The notes beneath the pieces were generated by a model, which saw only the letters and a list, made by a program, of their open reading frames with translations, made no database searches and was not told where the DNA came from. From UBA5972 sp964588725 (lineage in GTDB: Bacteria; Pseudomonadota; Alphaproteobacteria; Rhodobacterales; Rhodobacteraceae), in the NCBI GenBank assembly GCA_964588725.1, contig CAZPQL010000081.1, positions 1-11,367 on the forward strand: a stretch of 11,367 nucleotides of DNA. Direction: 5' to 3'. Shown piece by piece: positions 1 to 6,244 of the stretch (position 1 is the first letter of the stretch; the number at the start of each line of letters is the position of its first letter). Both the position numbers and the translations under genes were made by a program.

Positions 1-1179
1 CTCGGGCCAGCCATCGGCATGGTCGCGTCGCTGCAGGCGGCCATCGCCCTGCGGCCCCGGAGAGGACCCGCCGATGCCGTCGCGCAGCCGCCAGAGCGCG
101 CCGCCCAGATCAGGATCGACGGCAGAGTTTACCGCCAGCCGGCCGGCCAGCCCGGTCAGTTTGAGCGGGTCAAATGCCAGCCCTGCGTCGGTGAAAAGAC
201 CGGGTACCAAAGCGCCAATCGTGGTATCGGGCGCTGGGCCGTCGAATCGTTCGATCAGATCGCGGGCGATAATATCAAGGGCTAGAGAGATTTCGGGAGC
301 CGTCACGTCGCGCAGTTGAAATTGTGCCGCGAGCGCCCCGCCGTTCAACGGGCCGCCACTTTGCCCGATGGGAACTGCGACGCCATCAAGGGACAATCCG
401 GATAACGCGCCGCTGGCAAGGCTCATATCCGGTGTGATCACGCCGGATTCGGTGAACGAAAAAACACCGGCGCGGCCATCCAAAAGCACCGTGCCTCCAG
501 TGGAAATCAAGGCGACTTTTCCGAATTCGCGTGGCACTATTTTCAACGGAACCAGATCGGTTATGCCATCGATCAGGCGCTGTCGTTGATCAAAAAGCGC
601 AGTGGGTTCGTGGCCGGACGCCACCTGCCTGGCGATATCGACGTTCAGTTTGTGCAGATTTTGCAAGGTCGCGTTCAAATTTTCGACGCCGGCGGCAATC
701 TTTGTGTCGGCATCCATGCGCAGGTTCTGTGTTTCCTGCGTAACGGTGTTTATTTTTCCACTCAAAGCCTGCAAGGCGTTCAGGGTGCTGTGCAGCTGAG
801 ACTGGGAATCGGGTGCGTTGGCGGCTGCCAGCAGCGCAGTTTCCAGACCGGTTACAAGATCCGACAGTGATCCCGTCGTACCGGGTTCGCCCAATGCGGC
901 CTCCAGACGTGCAGCGCCCTTGGCGGCTAAGGATTCGCGCTGTTCAGCCGCGTCCGCCAATCTGCGGTTGGAAATGGCCAGCTGGTCGACGATACGGCGG
1001 ATGCCGTCAATACGCACACCGCCACCGTTGCCGTCGAGCGCCGTGGAAGACAGCGATACCTCACGCCGCCCGTACCCCGGCGTCAGTGCATTGGCCACGT
1101 TGGCCGACACATTCTGCGCGGCGCGCGACGCAGCGGTCAGCCCGGAATATGCATTGGACAGGGATCCGGATATGCTCAT
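1..1179 (-). CDS. flgK: Flagellar hook-associated protein 1 (FlgK), 3' end beyond window
   Basis: FlgK is the first of the two junction proteins between hook and filament, exported by the flagellar type III system. The frame opens with ATG at 1179 and stays open to base 1, giving 393 codons; the stop lies outside, so the C-terminal part is missing. Residues about 1-43 (MSISGSLSNAYSGLTAASRA, then NVSANVANALTPGYGRREV) are the conserved N-terminal rod/hook/HAP signature. A long helical region follows, rich in Ala, Leu and Gln (about 55-190), then a beta-rich segment containing LLDGRAGVFSFTESG and DPDLGGALWRLRDGIG. The start lies 26 bases after the flgE stop with only a weak GCAGG-like ribosome site, so it is probably co-transcribed with flgE and motB. 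The family is clear from the N-terminus; the C-terminal D0 helix cannot be checked here. Confidence 0.9.
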   Translation of the reverse strand, partial: MSISGSLSNAYSGLTAASRAAQNVSANVANALTPGYGRREVSLSSTALDGNGGGVRIDGIRRIVDQLAISNRRLADAAEQRESLAAKGAARLEAALGEPGTTGSLSDLVTGLETALLAAANAPDSQSQLHSTLNALQALSGKINTVTQETQNLRMDADTKIAAGVENLNATLQNLHKLNVDIARQVASGHEPTALFDQRQRLIDGITDLVPLKIVPREFGKVALISTGGTVLLDGRAGVFSFTESGVITPDMSLASGALSGLSLDGVAVPIGQSGGPLNGGALAAQFQLRDVTAPEISLALDIIARDLIERFDGPAPDTTIGALVPGLFTDAGLAFDPLKLTGLAGRLAVNSAVDPDLGGALWRLRDGIGGSSPGPQGDGRLQRRDHADGWPE

Positions 1180-1205
1180 GTTTATGCCTGCGGTTCAGCG
1201 TGTTT

Positions 1206-2507
1206 TCAGCGAATGATATTGGTGGTTTCCTGTAACATTTCATTCACTGTCTGGATTATTTTGGCGTTCGATGAATAGGCACGCTGCGTTTGGATGAGAT
1301 TGGTCAGCTCTTGGGCGATATCGGTTGAAGATTCCTCAAGAGCAAAGCCGATTGTTTGGCCCGTGGGGCCGCTGCCCGCGTCCCAAAGCGCGAATGAACC
1401 ACTTTGATTCGATACCTGATAAGCCTGATTGTCCAGCGATATCAGCCCGTTGGGGTTCGGGACATCGACCAGCGGAATCTGGTATATCCGTTGTGTGTGC
1501 CCCGTGTCGTAGATTGCCGTGAGGAATCCATTTTCGTCGACCTGAACGTTGGTCAAATTGCCCGCTGGTGTGCCGTTGTTGGTGGTCGAGATCGGCGCAT
1601 AGGTATCCGAAAGCTGCGTCAGCCCGTCTCCGGTTCCCAGCGCACCGATGTTCAATGTCAGCGGTCCGCCGTCCACAGTCAGCGCGACGTCCCCCGTAGC
1701 AGAATCATAAGCCCCGCCTGAAACCGGTGTGACCGACAGCAACGTACCACCAACTCCGCGTGTATCGTCAAAAACCAGCGTGTATTCCCCGATTGTCGCC
1801 CCGCCGGACGCCGAGTCCGTGATCACCATTGTCCAGGTATTCGACTGCCCGGACGCCGGTATAGTGGGCGTGTACGTGATATTGAGCGTTTCTGACGTGC
1901 CCAGATTGCCAAAATATTCAATGCTGGCGTTAATCGGGTCGCCCGAAGCAGAGGCCTGCGTCTGCGTAGCCGGTAGATTGGCCGCCAGGGAAATCGCGGT
2001 GGTCGGATCACCGGCGAACTGGCTGAAATTAATCGCCACGGGCTGCAGGCCGGATGTCGAATCGCGCGGGTACGTTGGCATTGTTCCGTCCGCGTTGGCG
2101 GGCCATCCCATGAGGACAAGGCCGCTGGAGGTGCGCAGGAAGCCCTGGTTGTCCGGGCGAAACGAACCCGTCGTGACCATCGAAAGCGGATAGGTTCCTG
2201 CACCGCCCGCCGCATCGGAAATTGTCGTCACGGGTAACATGCCGCGGCCCGCGATGGCGATGTCCGTGGGGTTGGTTGTGGCGATAAGCGCGCCTCTGGT
2301 GTCGATGTCGCGAAAGCTGGATACGCGCACGCCACCGGCAGAATAAGTGCTGCCGTCGCCCGAAATAACCATAGAATGAAAATCGGACACCGCGCGTTTA
2401 TACCCGTATGTCGATGAGTTTGCGATGTTATCAGAAATTGTAGCCAAGCGCGCTGCATTGACGTTCAGCCCGGTTACCCCAGCATTGAGTGAAGATGAAA
2501 TTGTCAT
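1206..2507 (-). CDS. flgE: Flagellar hook protein FlgE
   Basis: FlgE is the structural subunit of the flagellar hook, exported through the flagellar type III apparatus and polymerised beneath the FlgD cap. The product is 433 residues. The N-terminus (residues 1-40, with LATISDNIANSSTYGYKRAV) is the flagellar basal-body rod signature. The C-terminus (ELTNLIQTQRAYSSNAKIIQ to TTNIIR) is the matching D0/D1 helix, so both ends of the coiled-coil core are intact. The middle (about 90-370) is Ser/Thr/Gly-rich and beta-type, as expected for the variable surface domains. I chose the ATG at 2507 because AAAGG lies six bases upstream. An in-frame ATG eight codons earlier would overlap that site and adds MIAAERRT, which is not part of the family start. 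The gene lies between motB and flgK on the same strand. Confidence 0.94.
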   Translation of the reverse strand: MTISSSLNAGVTGLNVNAARLATISDNIANSSTYGYKRAVSDFHSMVISGDGSTYSAGGVRVSSFRDIDTRGALIATTNPTDIAIAGRGMLPVTTISDAAGGAGTYPLSMVTTGSFRPDNQGFLRTSSGLVLMGWPANADGTMPTYPRDSTSGLQPVAINFSQFAGDPTTAISLAANLPATQTQASASGDPINASIEYFGNLGTSETLNITYTPTIPASGQSNTWTMVITDSASGGATIGEYTLVFDDTRGVGGTLLSVTPVSGGAYDSATGDVALTVDGGPLTLNIGALGTGDGLTQLSDTYAPISTTNNGTPAGNLTNVQVDENGFLTAIYDTGHTQRIYQIPLVDVPNPNGLISLDNQAYQVSNQSGSFALWDAGSGPTGQTIGFALEESSTDIAQELTNLIQTQRAYSSNAKIIQTVNEMLQETTNIIR

Positions 2508-2513
2508 TGTGCG

Positions 2514-2518
2514 CCTTT
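2514..2518 (-). promoter_or_regulatory. Ribosome binding site of flgE
   Basis: The minus strand reads AAAGG here, six bases before the ATG at 2507. It decides the start against an in-frame ATG at 2531, which lies upstream of this site. Confidence 0.7.
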
Positions 2519-2555
2519 CTGCTGCAATCAACCCAATTGCCGCAAATATCGCGCT

Positions 2556-2583
2556 CTTATCTTAAGGCGGGGCTAACAGTTAA
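2556..2583 (-). promoter_or_regulatory. Candidate flgE promoter with CtrA-like box
   Basis: In the 86-base gap between motB and flgE the minus strand carries TTAG-CCCCGCC-TTAA (2576-2562). This differs by one base from the alphaproteobacterial CtrA consensus TTAA-N7-TTAA. It is flanked by a -35-like TTAACT (2583-2578, four of six) and a -10-like GATAAG (2561-2556, four of six) with a 16-base spacer, so the box almost fills the spacer. A start near 2549 would leave a leader of about 42 bases. CtrA control of flagellar genes is established in several alphaproteobacteria; its action here is inference from the motif alone. Confidence 0.35.
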
Positions 2584-2593
2584 AATCCTTTGC

Positions 2594-3409
2594 TTAATCG
2601 TCATCCGGCAATTTAACAGGACGCAACAGTGTGATTTCAATTCGATTGTTGCGCACGGCAAAAGGATCGTCTTCCGAAAGACGTCGGTCCGACCAACCGG
2701 TCACGCGTTCAACGCGTTCGGGTTTCAGTCCGGATGCGACCAATATTTCGTGGGTTGCATTTGCGCGGGCAGACGAAACGTCCCACCCCGGATCGGATTT
2801 CCAGACCACCGGAAACGATCGGATATGGCCGTTTATCGCGACCTGATTGGTGACTCGCGCAAATGCATCGACCAATATATCTGAAAGCTGCTTCATCAAC
2901 GCGGTCGGGCGCTGTGTGCCCGGCGCGAACAAGGGTTCATCGGGCAAATCGAAAATCTCGATGATCAGACCTTCATCGGTTACGCGAGTGCGAATATGCT
3001 CCAATACATCGTCGGCAACGGTGCTTTCACCGCCTGTTCCCGTGATCAGTTTTTCCAGATCTTCCAGCGTTGCGCCGTCTTGGGCCGACTGGTCCGGCTC
3101 GATACCGTTGGCGACGCCGGTGCCGTTGTAGGCCAGCGCGTCGTCCACGAAAACGCTGTCGCCACCGAACATGCCGTCACCTCCGCCGGAAATCCGGTTG
3201 ATGGGAATCGTCGGGTTGAAATAGTCGGCGATGCCTTTGCGCTGCTTTTCAGTGGTCGCGTTTAGCAGCCACATCAGCATAAAAAACGCCATCATGGCCG
3301 TTACAAAATCCGCATAGGCAACTTTCCACGCGCCGCCGTGATGACCGCCCCCCTGGATGATCTTTTTCTTCTTGATTATTATTGGCGCAAGCGCCTCGTT
3401 GCTTTCCAT
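2594..3409 (-). CDS. motB: Flagellar motor stator protein MotB
   Basis: MotB forms the stator with MotA in the inner membrane, conducts ions and anchors to peptidoglycan. The product is 271 residues. A basic cytoplasmic start (KKKK at 13-16) leads into one membrane segment, AYADFVTAMMAFFMLMWLL (31-49). It contains Asp34, the expected ion-binding residue. A short helical plug-like stretch (about 53-66) and a Gly/Asp-rich linker follow. The OmpA-like peptidoglycan-binding domain spans about 148-262, with SSARANA (212-218) and VRNNRIEITLL (252-262). The usual GHTD motif is replaced by GHIRSFP (194-200). The ATG at 3409 fits the family start, although the upstream GTGGGG is a poor ribosome site. 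No motA lies in the window, so the partner must be encoded elsewhere. Confidence 0.92.
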   Translation of the reverse strand: MESNEALAPIIIKKKKIIQGGGHHGGAWKVAYADFVTAMMAFFMLMWLLNATTEKQRKGIADYFNPTIPINRISGGGDGMFGGDSVFVDDALAYNGTGVANGIEPDQSAQDGATLEDLEKLITGTGGESTVADDVLEHIRTRVTDEGLIIEIFDLPDEPLFAPGTQRPTALMKQLSDILVDAFARVTNQVAINGHIRSFPVVWKSDPGWDVSSARANATHEILVASGLKPERVERVTGWSDRRLSEDDPFAVRNNRIEITLLRPVKLPDDD

Positions 3410-3451
3410 GATGACCCCACGCTTCCCACGGCATGGTTCAAATGTACGGCC

Positions 3452-3480
3452 CTAAAATGAATCGCGGTTTAATCTGTCAA
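3452..3480 (-). promoter_or_regulatory. Candidate motB promoter with CtrA-like box
   Basis: The 91-base gap between the flgN-like gene and motB holds, on the minus strand, a perfect TTGACA (3480-3475). A 17-base spacer separates it from a weak -10-like TTTTAG (3457-3452). Within the spacer lies TTAA-ACCGCGA-TTCA (3472-3458), a seven-of-eight match to the CtrA half-site pair TTAA-N7-TTAA. A start near 3445 would give a leader of about 36 bases. The promoter suggests that motB-flgE-flgK can be transcribed separately from flgJ-flgN. The -35 is good, the -10 is poor, and the regulator is inferred. Confidence 0.4.
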
Positions 3481-3500
3481 CATGTACTCATATGGTGTTG

Positions 3501-3860
3501 CTACCGACGCATTTCCGCGGTGGGCGCCGCACATGGTAAATCGTGGCGCACACCGGCACTGTCATAGGTTTGCAGTCTGTGAGAATGGCTGTGGCGCTGG
3601 TGCCTGTCGTGCTGCACGGACGCAATTCCGTTCATGGCGGCCCGTAACAACGCCCGATTGCGCGACGCTTTTGAACGAATGGTTGCTATTTTTTCCGGCG
3701 AAGGCGCGACCGGTGTGCCCATCAGTAAATCGGTGGCTTTCTCTTGTTGGGACGCAAGAAGCGACAAATCCGCAAACCGGCCATTGATCAACACGGCATG
3801 AAGTTCATCCAAAGTATCAATAACTTTGTCCGCCGAATCCGGCGCAGGATTATCCGCCAT
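3501..3860 (-). CDS. FlgN-like flagellar export chaperone
   Basis: This small protein (119 residues) is probably the FlgN-type cytosolic chaperone that binds FlgK and FlgL before export. Residues about 10-83 look helical, with an acidic/hydrophobic heptad-like pattern (DKVIDTLDELHAVLINGRFA). They are followed by SKASRNRALLRAAMNGIASV (64-83) and QTYDSAGVR (97-105). The pattern R-N-x-x-L-L-x-A-A followed later by TYD-x-x-G is what I recall from alphaproteobacterial FlgN-like proteins; the match is by pattern, not by a search. The ATG at 3860 overlaps the flgJ coding end by 11 bases and has AAAGGA seven bases upstream, so the two are translationally linked. An open frame extends further upstream, but it lies inside flgJ and is not real. 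Residues 84-94 contain five histidines, which is unusual. Confidence 0.68.
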   Translation of the reverse strand: MADNPAPDSADKVIDTLDELHAVLINGRFADLSLLASQQEKATDLLMGTPVAPSPEKIATIRSKASRNRALLRAAMNGIASVQHDRHQRHSHSHRLQTYDSAGVRHDLPCAAPTAEMRR

Positions 3861-4146
3861 CGCCTGATCCTTTGCGTGTGAGCGAATTGAAAATCTGTTC
3901 CGCCAGGCCAAAACCGCCCGCCTTTGCAATAGAGTCGGCCTGTGCATTGACCAGAAATGACGCGAATCCGTCTTCGCCCGCGTTGCCGCCAAACGCGTCG
4001 CGCGCTTTGCCAAATCCGGCGGATTTTAACATTTCGGCGATAAAACTGGCCTCAAGCTTTTGTGCCGCGCTGCGCAACTTTGTCGTTTCAGTATCTGGCG
4101 TAAGTGGTGTGGCTGTGGCCAACACACCGCCAAGCGGGCTCGTCAT
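3850..4146 (-). CDS. flgJ: FlgJ-type rod-binding protein, without muramidase domain
   Basis: The product is 98 residues and consists of little more than the rod-binding domain found at the N-terminus of enterobacterial FlgJ. That domain acts in the periplasm as a scaffold or cap for rod assembly. The diagnostic stretch is AAQKLEASFIAEMLKSAGFG (27-46) followed by GEDGFASFLVNAQADSIAKA (57-76) and GGFGLAEQIFNSL (77-89). The peptidoglycan hydrolase half of E. coli/Salmonella FlgJ (about 150 more residues) is absent. This is normal for alphaproteobacteria, where a separate lytic enzyme such as SltF of Rhodobacter sphaeroides does the work. The ATG at 4146 has GGAG upstream (TTGGAGAACCCCA before ATG). 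A longer in-frame start at 4233 would add 29 residues unlike the family. The gene diverges from fliK and overlaps the flgN-like gene. Confidence 0.85.
   Translation of the reverse strand: MTSPLGGVLATATPLTPDTETTKLRSAAQKLEASFIAEMLKSAGFGKARDAFGGNAGEDGFASFLVNAQADSIAKAGGFGLAEQIFNSLTRKGSGDGG
3868..3873 (-). promoter_or_regulatory. Ribosome binding site of the flgN-like gene, inside flgJ
   Basis: The minus strand reads AAAGGA, seven bases before the ATG at 3860 and still within the last codons of flgJ. It supports the short 119-residue start over longer readings of the same frame. Confidence 0.65.
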
Positions 4147-4250
4147 TGGGGTTCTCCAATTGGTCAAGTTTTCCAGAAGTTTGCGCAACAGCGGTAAAAA
4201 ATTCGTAACGATTGTGTGGAATTTTGCGTCCAACCTGTTGGCAGAACGCT

Positions 4251-5462
4251 ATGGATCAGATGCAGATAACACCGCCAAATTTTGCTTTGGAGTCCGCCAA
4301 AGACACGTCAAAAAAGGTCTCGGTTTCCGACGGGGCGCTTACCGAAAGTTCTGAAAATTTTTCCGATCAGGTCGCAAACGGTGCTGACAGTGTGGATTTG
4401 GCTGCAATCGCGGGCATTCCTGACCAAACCCCCGAACCGCAGCCCGCAAATTCAGACACCGAACCGCGATTTCAAAATGACAATGAAGACTCCGATGCAA
4501 CAGGCAATCCACCGCGCATCAAATTTGAATCCATGGCGAACCGCTTACAGAACAAGGGCAATCAGGTTCTGCCATCTCTGAAGACTGGCGAACCAGTGCC
4601 GGCACAAATTTCTGATGCCGCCTTAGAAACCATCGGGGCCGCATCCGCTGGCATCTCCACGAATGCGCCGCAAGGATCGCACCAAATAAGTCAGACGACG
4701 GCCGTTGTCACAGACGTCGTATCGCATCTTCCGAACGTAAATCCTGTCCTGAACAAAAATACCGACCGGGTTCGCAATGACCGCGACAGGCTGTTGGGTG
4801 ATCGAAATGCAGCGGTGGTCAACGATCCTTCGCCTGCAACGCGACAAAACTCTCCGCTGGTTTTGGCAGCACCGATTGTACAATTTGCGGCCTCAACCAC
4901 GACGCAATGGACCGATCTATCTTTGGGCGCTGATCAAGGCGCGCCGCTTCTATCCCTTGATGTCGCTGAGCGTGCCAGTGGTCCGGGTCATCTGGGTGCC
5001 GCCGTGCCTAACCTGTCGCCAACAGCTTTTGCAACTGCGGCGCGCGGGCCGATGGCCGCGTCCCCCACACTTGCACAAAGCGTTGCGGTGCAAATCTCCG
5101 ACGCCGTGACAGGGCAGGGCGAAAAGCGCATCGAAATCATGCTCGAACCGATCGAACTTGGGCGTTTGCGGCTGGCGCTGCACCCGGGCGAACACGGGAT
5201 GAATATCCATATTGTCGCCGAGCGCGCCGAAACGCTGGATCTGATTCGTCGCCATATGCACTTGCTGAAGGAAGAGTTTCAATCGCTTGGCTACAACGAT
5301 GTCGCATTTGATTTTGCGCACGACGACCAGCCCGCGCGTGAACATCCCGACTGGTCTGACGATCGGATTCCCGCCGATATAAGCGGGGGAAAAGCGGCGT
5401 TGGCCCAATCCCAAATAAACCGGAAAATGCTTGGCGGGTCATATCTTGATATTCGGCTCTAA
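4251..5462 (+). CDS. fliK: Flagellar hook-length control protein FliK
   Basis: FliK is secreted during hook growth, acts as the molecular ruler and switches the export gate from hook to filament substrates. The product from the ATG at 4251 is 403 residues. Residues 1 to about 270 are low in hydrophobics, rich in Asn, Asp, Pro, Ser and Thr, and look disordered, as expected for the ruler part. The C-terminal hook-length control domain covers about 272-357, with EKRIEIMLEPIELGRLRLAL (291-310), NIHIVAE (318-324) and LLKEEFQSLGY (338-348). The L-x-P-x-x-L-G pattern is the best conserved part of the family. The start is moderately certain: an ATG at 4260 is also possible, and the upstream ribosome site (GGCAG) is weak. 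The gap to divergent flgJ is 104 bases and must hold promoters for both; I could not identify convincing hexamers there. Confidence 0.88.
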   Translation: MDQMQITPPNFALESAKDTSKKVSVSDGALTESSENFSDQVANGADSVDLAAIAGIPDQTPEPQPANSDTEPRFQNDNEDSDATGNPPRIKFESMANRLQNKGNQVLPSLKTGEPVPAQISDAALETIGAASAGISTNAPQGSHQISQTTAVVTDVVSHLPNVNPVLNKNTDRVRNDRDRLLGDRNAAVVNDPSPATRQNSPLVLAAPIVQFAASTTTQWTDLSLGADQGAPLLSLDVAERASGPGHLGAAVPNLSPTAFATAARGPMAASPTLAQSVAVQISDAVTGQGEKRIEIMLEPIELGRLRLALHPGEHGMNIHIVAERAETLDLIRRHMHLLKEEFQSLGYNDVAFDFAHDDQPAREHPDWSDDRIPADISGGKAALAQSQINRKMLGGSYLDIRL

Positions 5463-5485
5463 GAACAAACGAAAAGGACAGTGAT

Positions 5486-6151
5486 ATGAACCCTCTTCAA
5501 TCGGTAAACGGGCAAAACGGTGCGTTTCCAACCGGTGTTTCGCCGCAGGCTTCGCCTTCGCCATCAGCTGATTTCAGCACGTTTCTGGTGTTGCTTACCG
5601 CGCAACTTCGAAATCAGGACCCTTTGGAACCGCTGGACTCGACCCAATTTGTTGCCCAACTGGCCAGCTTTTCCGCCGTCGAGCAGCAGGTCAAAACCAA
5701 CGACAATCTGGCGCAGATCCAGCACATTCTGGCAGGCGCGGACGGTGCCAGCATGGCCGCCTGGATCGGCAAAGAGGTGCGCGCGCAAATGGACGCCTAT
5801 TATGACGGTGACCCGGTTTCTGTCTTTATCGATGGCGTCGATACGGCCGAGCGGGTCAATCTGGTGGTCTATGACAGTCAGGGCAATATCGTGCAGTCGC
5901 TGGAGATGCCGCTGGGTGCGGGTGCAGCCGATTGGAACGGTGAAGACGCAGACGGCAATCCCCTGCCCGAAGGCTATTACACGTTTCGCGTTGAAAGTTT
6001 CATCAACGATGAAGTCGTAGACAGCCATCAGGCGCAGGTCTACGCGCAAGTCAGTGAAACAAGGTTCGAAAACGGCGCGATAACGCTGGTGTTTGCCGAC
6101 GGGGCGACACTGCCCGCGTCGCTGGTCACCGCGCTGCGGCGTGCGCAGTAA
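5486..6151 (+). CDS. flgD: Flagellar hook assembly (hook cap) protein FlgD
   Basis: FlgD forms the cap at the tip of the growing hook, where FlgE subunits are inserted, and is itself exported. The product is 221 residues, close to the family size. The conserved N-terminal segment is FSTFLVLLTAQLRNQDPLEP (30-49) and STQFVAQLASFSAVEQQVK (52-70). The C-terminal part is beta-rich and fits the FlgD Tudor/FnIII-like region, with WIGKEV (93-98), DWNGEDADGNPLPEGYYTFR (149-168) and VSETRFENGAITLVF (189-203). The ATG at 5486 lies 23 bases after the fliK stop with AAAGGA upstream, so fliK and flgD form an operon. No terminator is evident in the 93 bases before the next gene. Confidence 0.94.
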   Translation: MNPLQSVNGQNGAFPTGVSPQASPSPSADFSTFLVLLTAQLRNQDPLEPLDSTQFVAQLASFSAVEQQVKTNDNLAQIQHILAGADGASMAAWIGKEVRAQMDAYYDGDPVSVFIDGVDTAERVNLVVYDSQGNIVQSLEMPLGAGAADWNGEDADGNPLPEGYYTFRVESFINDEVVDSHQAQVYAQVSETRFENGAITLVFADGATLPASLVTALRRAQ

Positions 6152-6234
6152 CCGGAAAACTGACCAAAATCTCGAACAGACTGGAATTTTAGGGCCGCGC
6201 AGTCCATATCCGTGTTAACTTTTGGCGATAATAC

Positions 6235-6239
6235 GGAGG
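6235..6239 (+). promoter_or_regulatory. Ribosome binding site deciding the GTG start of the M48 protease
   Basis: GGAGG is followed by a five-base spacer and GTG at 6245. It rules out the upstream in-frame GTG at 6212, which would put extra residues in front of the signal peptide. Confidence 0.75.
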
Positions 6240-6244
6240 CCCCG

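Noticed and set aside
1729..2193. Open frame of 154 codons on the plus strand opposite flgE
   Set aside because: FlgE is well supported at both ends on the minus strand and this frame shows no recognisable motif or ribosome site.
4212..4250. Earlier TTG start for fliK at 4212
   Set aside because: The added residues (CGILRPTCWQNA) are unlike a FliK start, TTG has no ribosome site in front, and an ATG follows at 4251.
4147..4250. CtrA or sigma-54 type promoter in the flgJ-fliK divergent gap
   Set aside because: No TTAA pair and no GG-N10-GC element is present; only loose AT-rich matches were found.
5377..5389. 13-base string GATATAAGCGGGG shared with position 9029 onwards
   Set aside because: One copy is in fliK and the other lies opposite ubiB codons. 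It is a single pair with no flanking similarity, so chance is the simplest explanation.
6227..6232. GATAAT as a -10 box for the M48 protease
   Set aside because: No -35 hexamer lies at a proper distance and transcription would start inside or next to the ribosome binding site.
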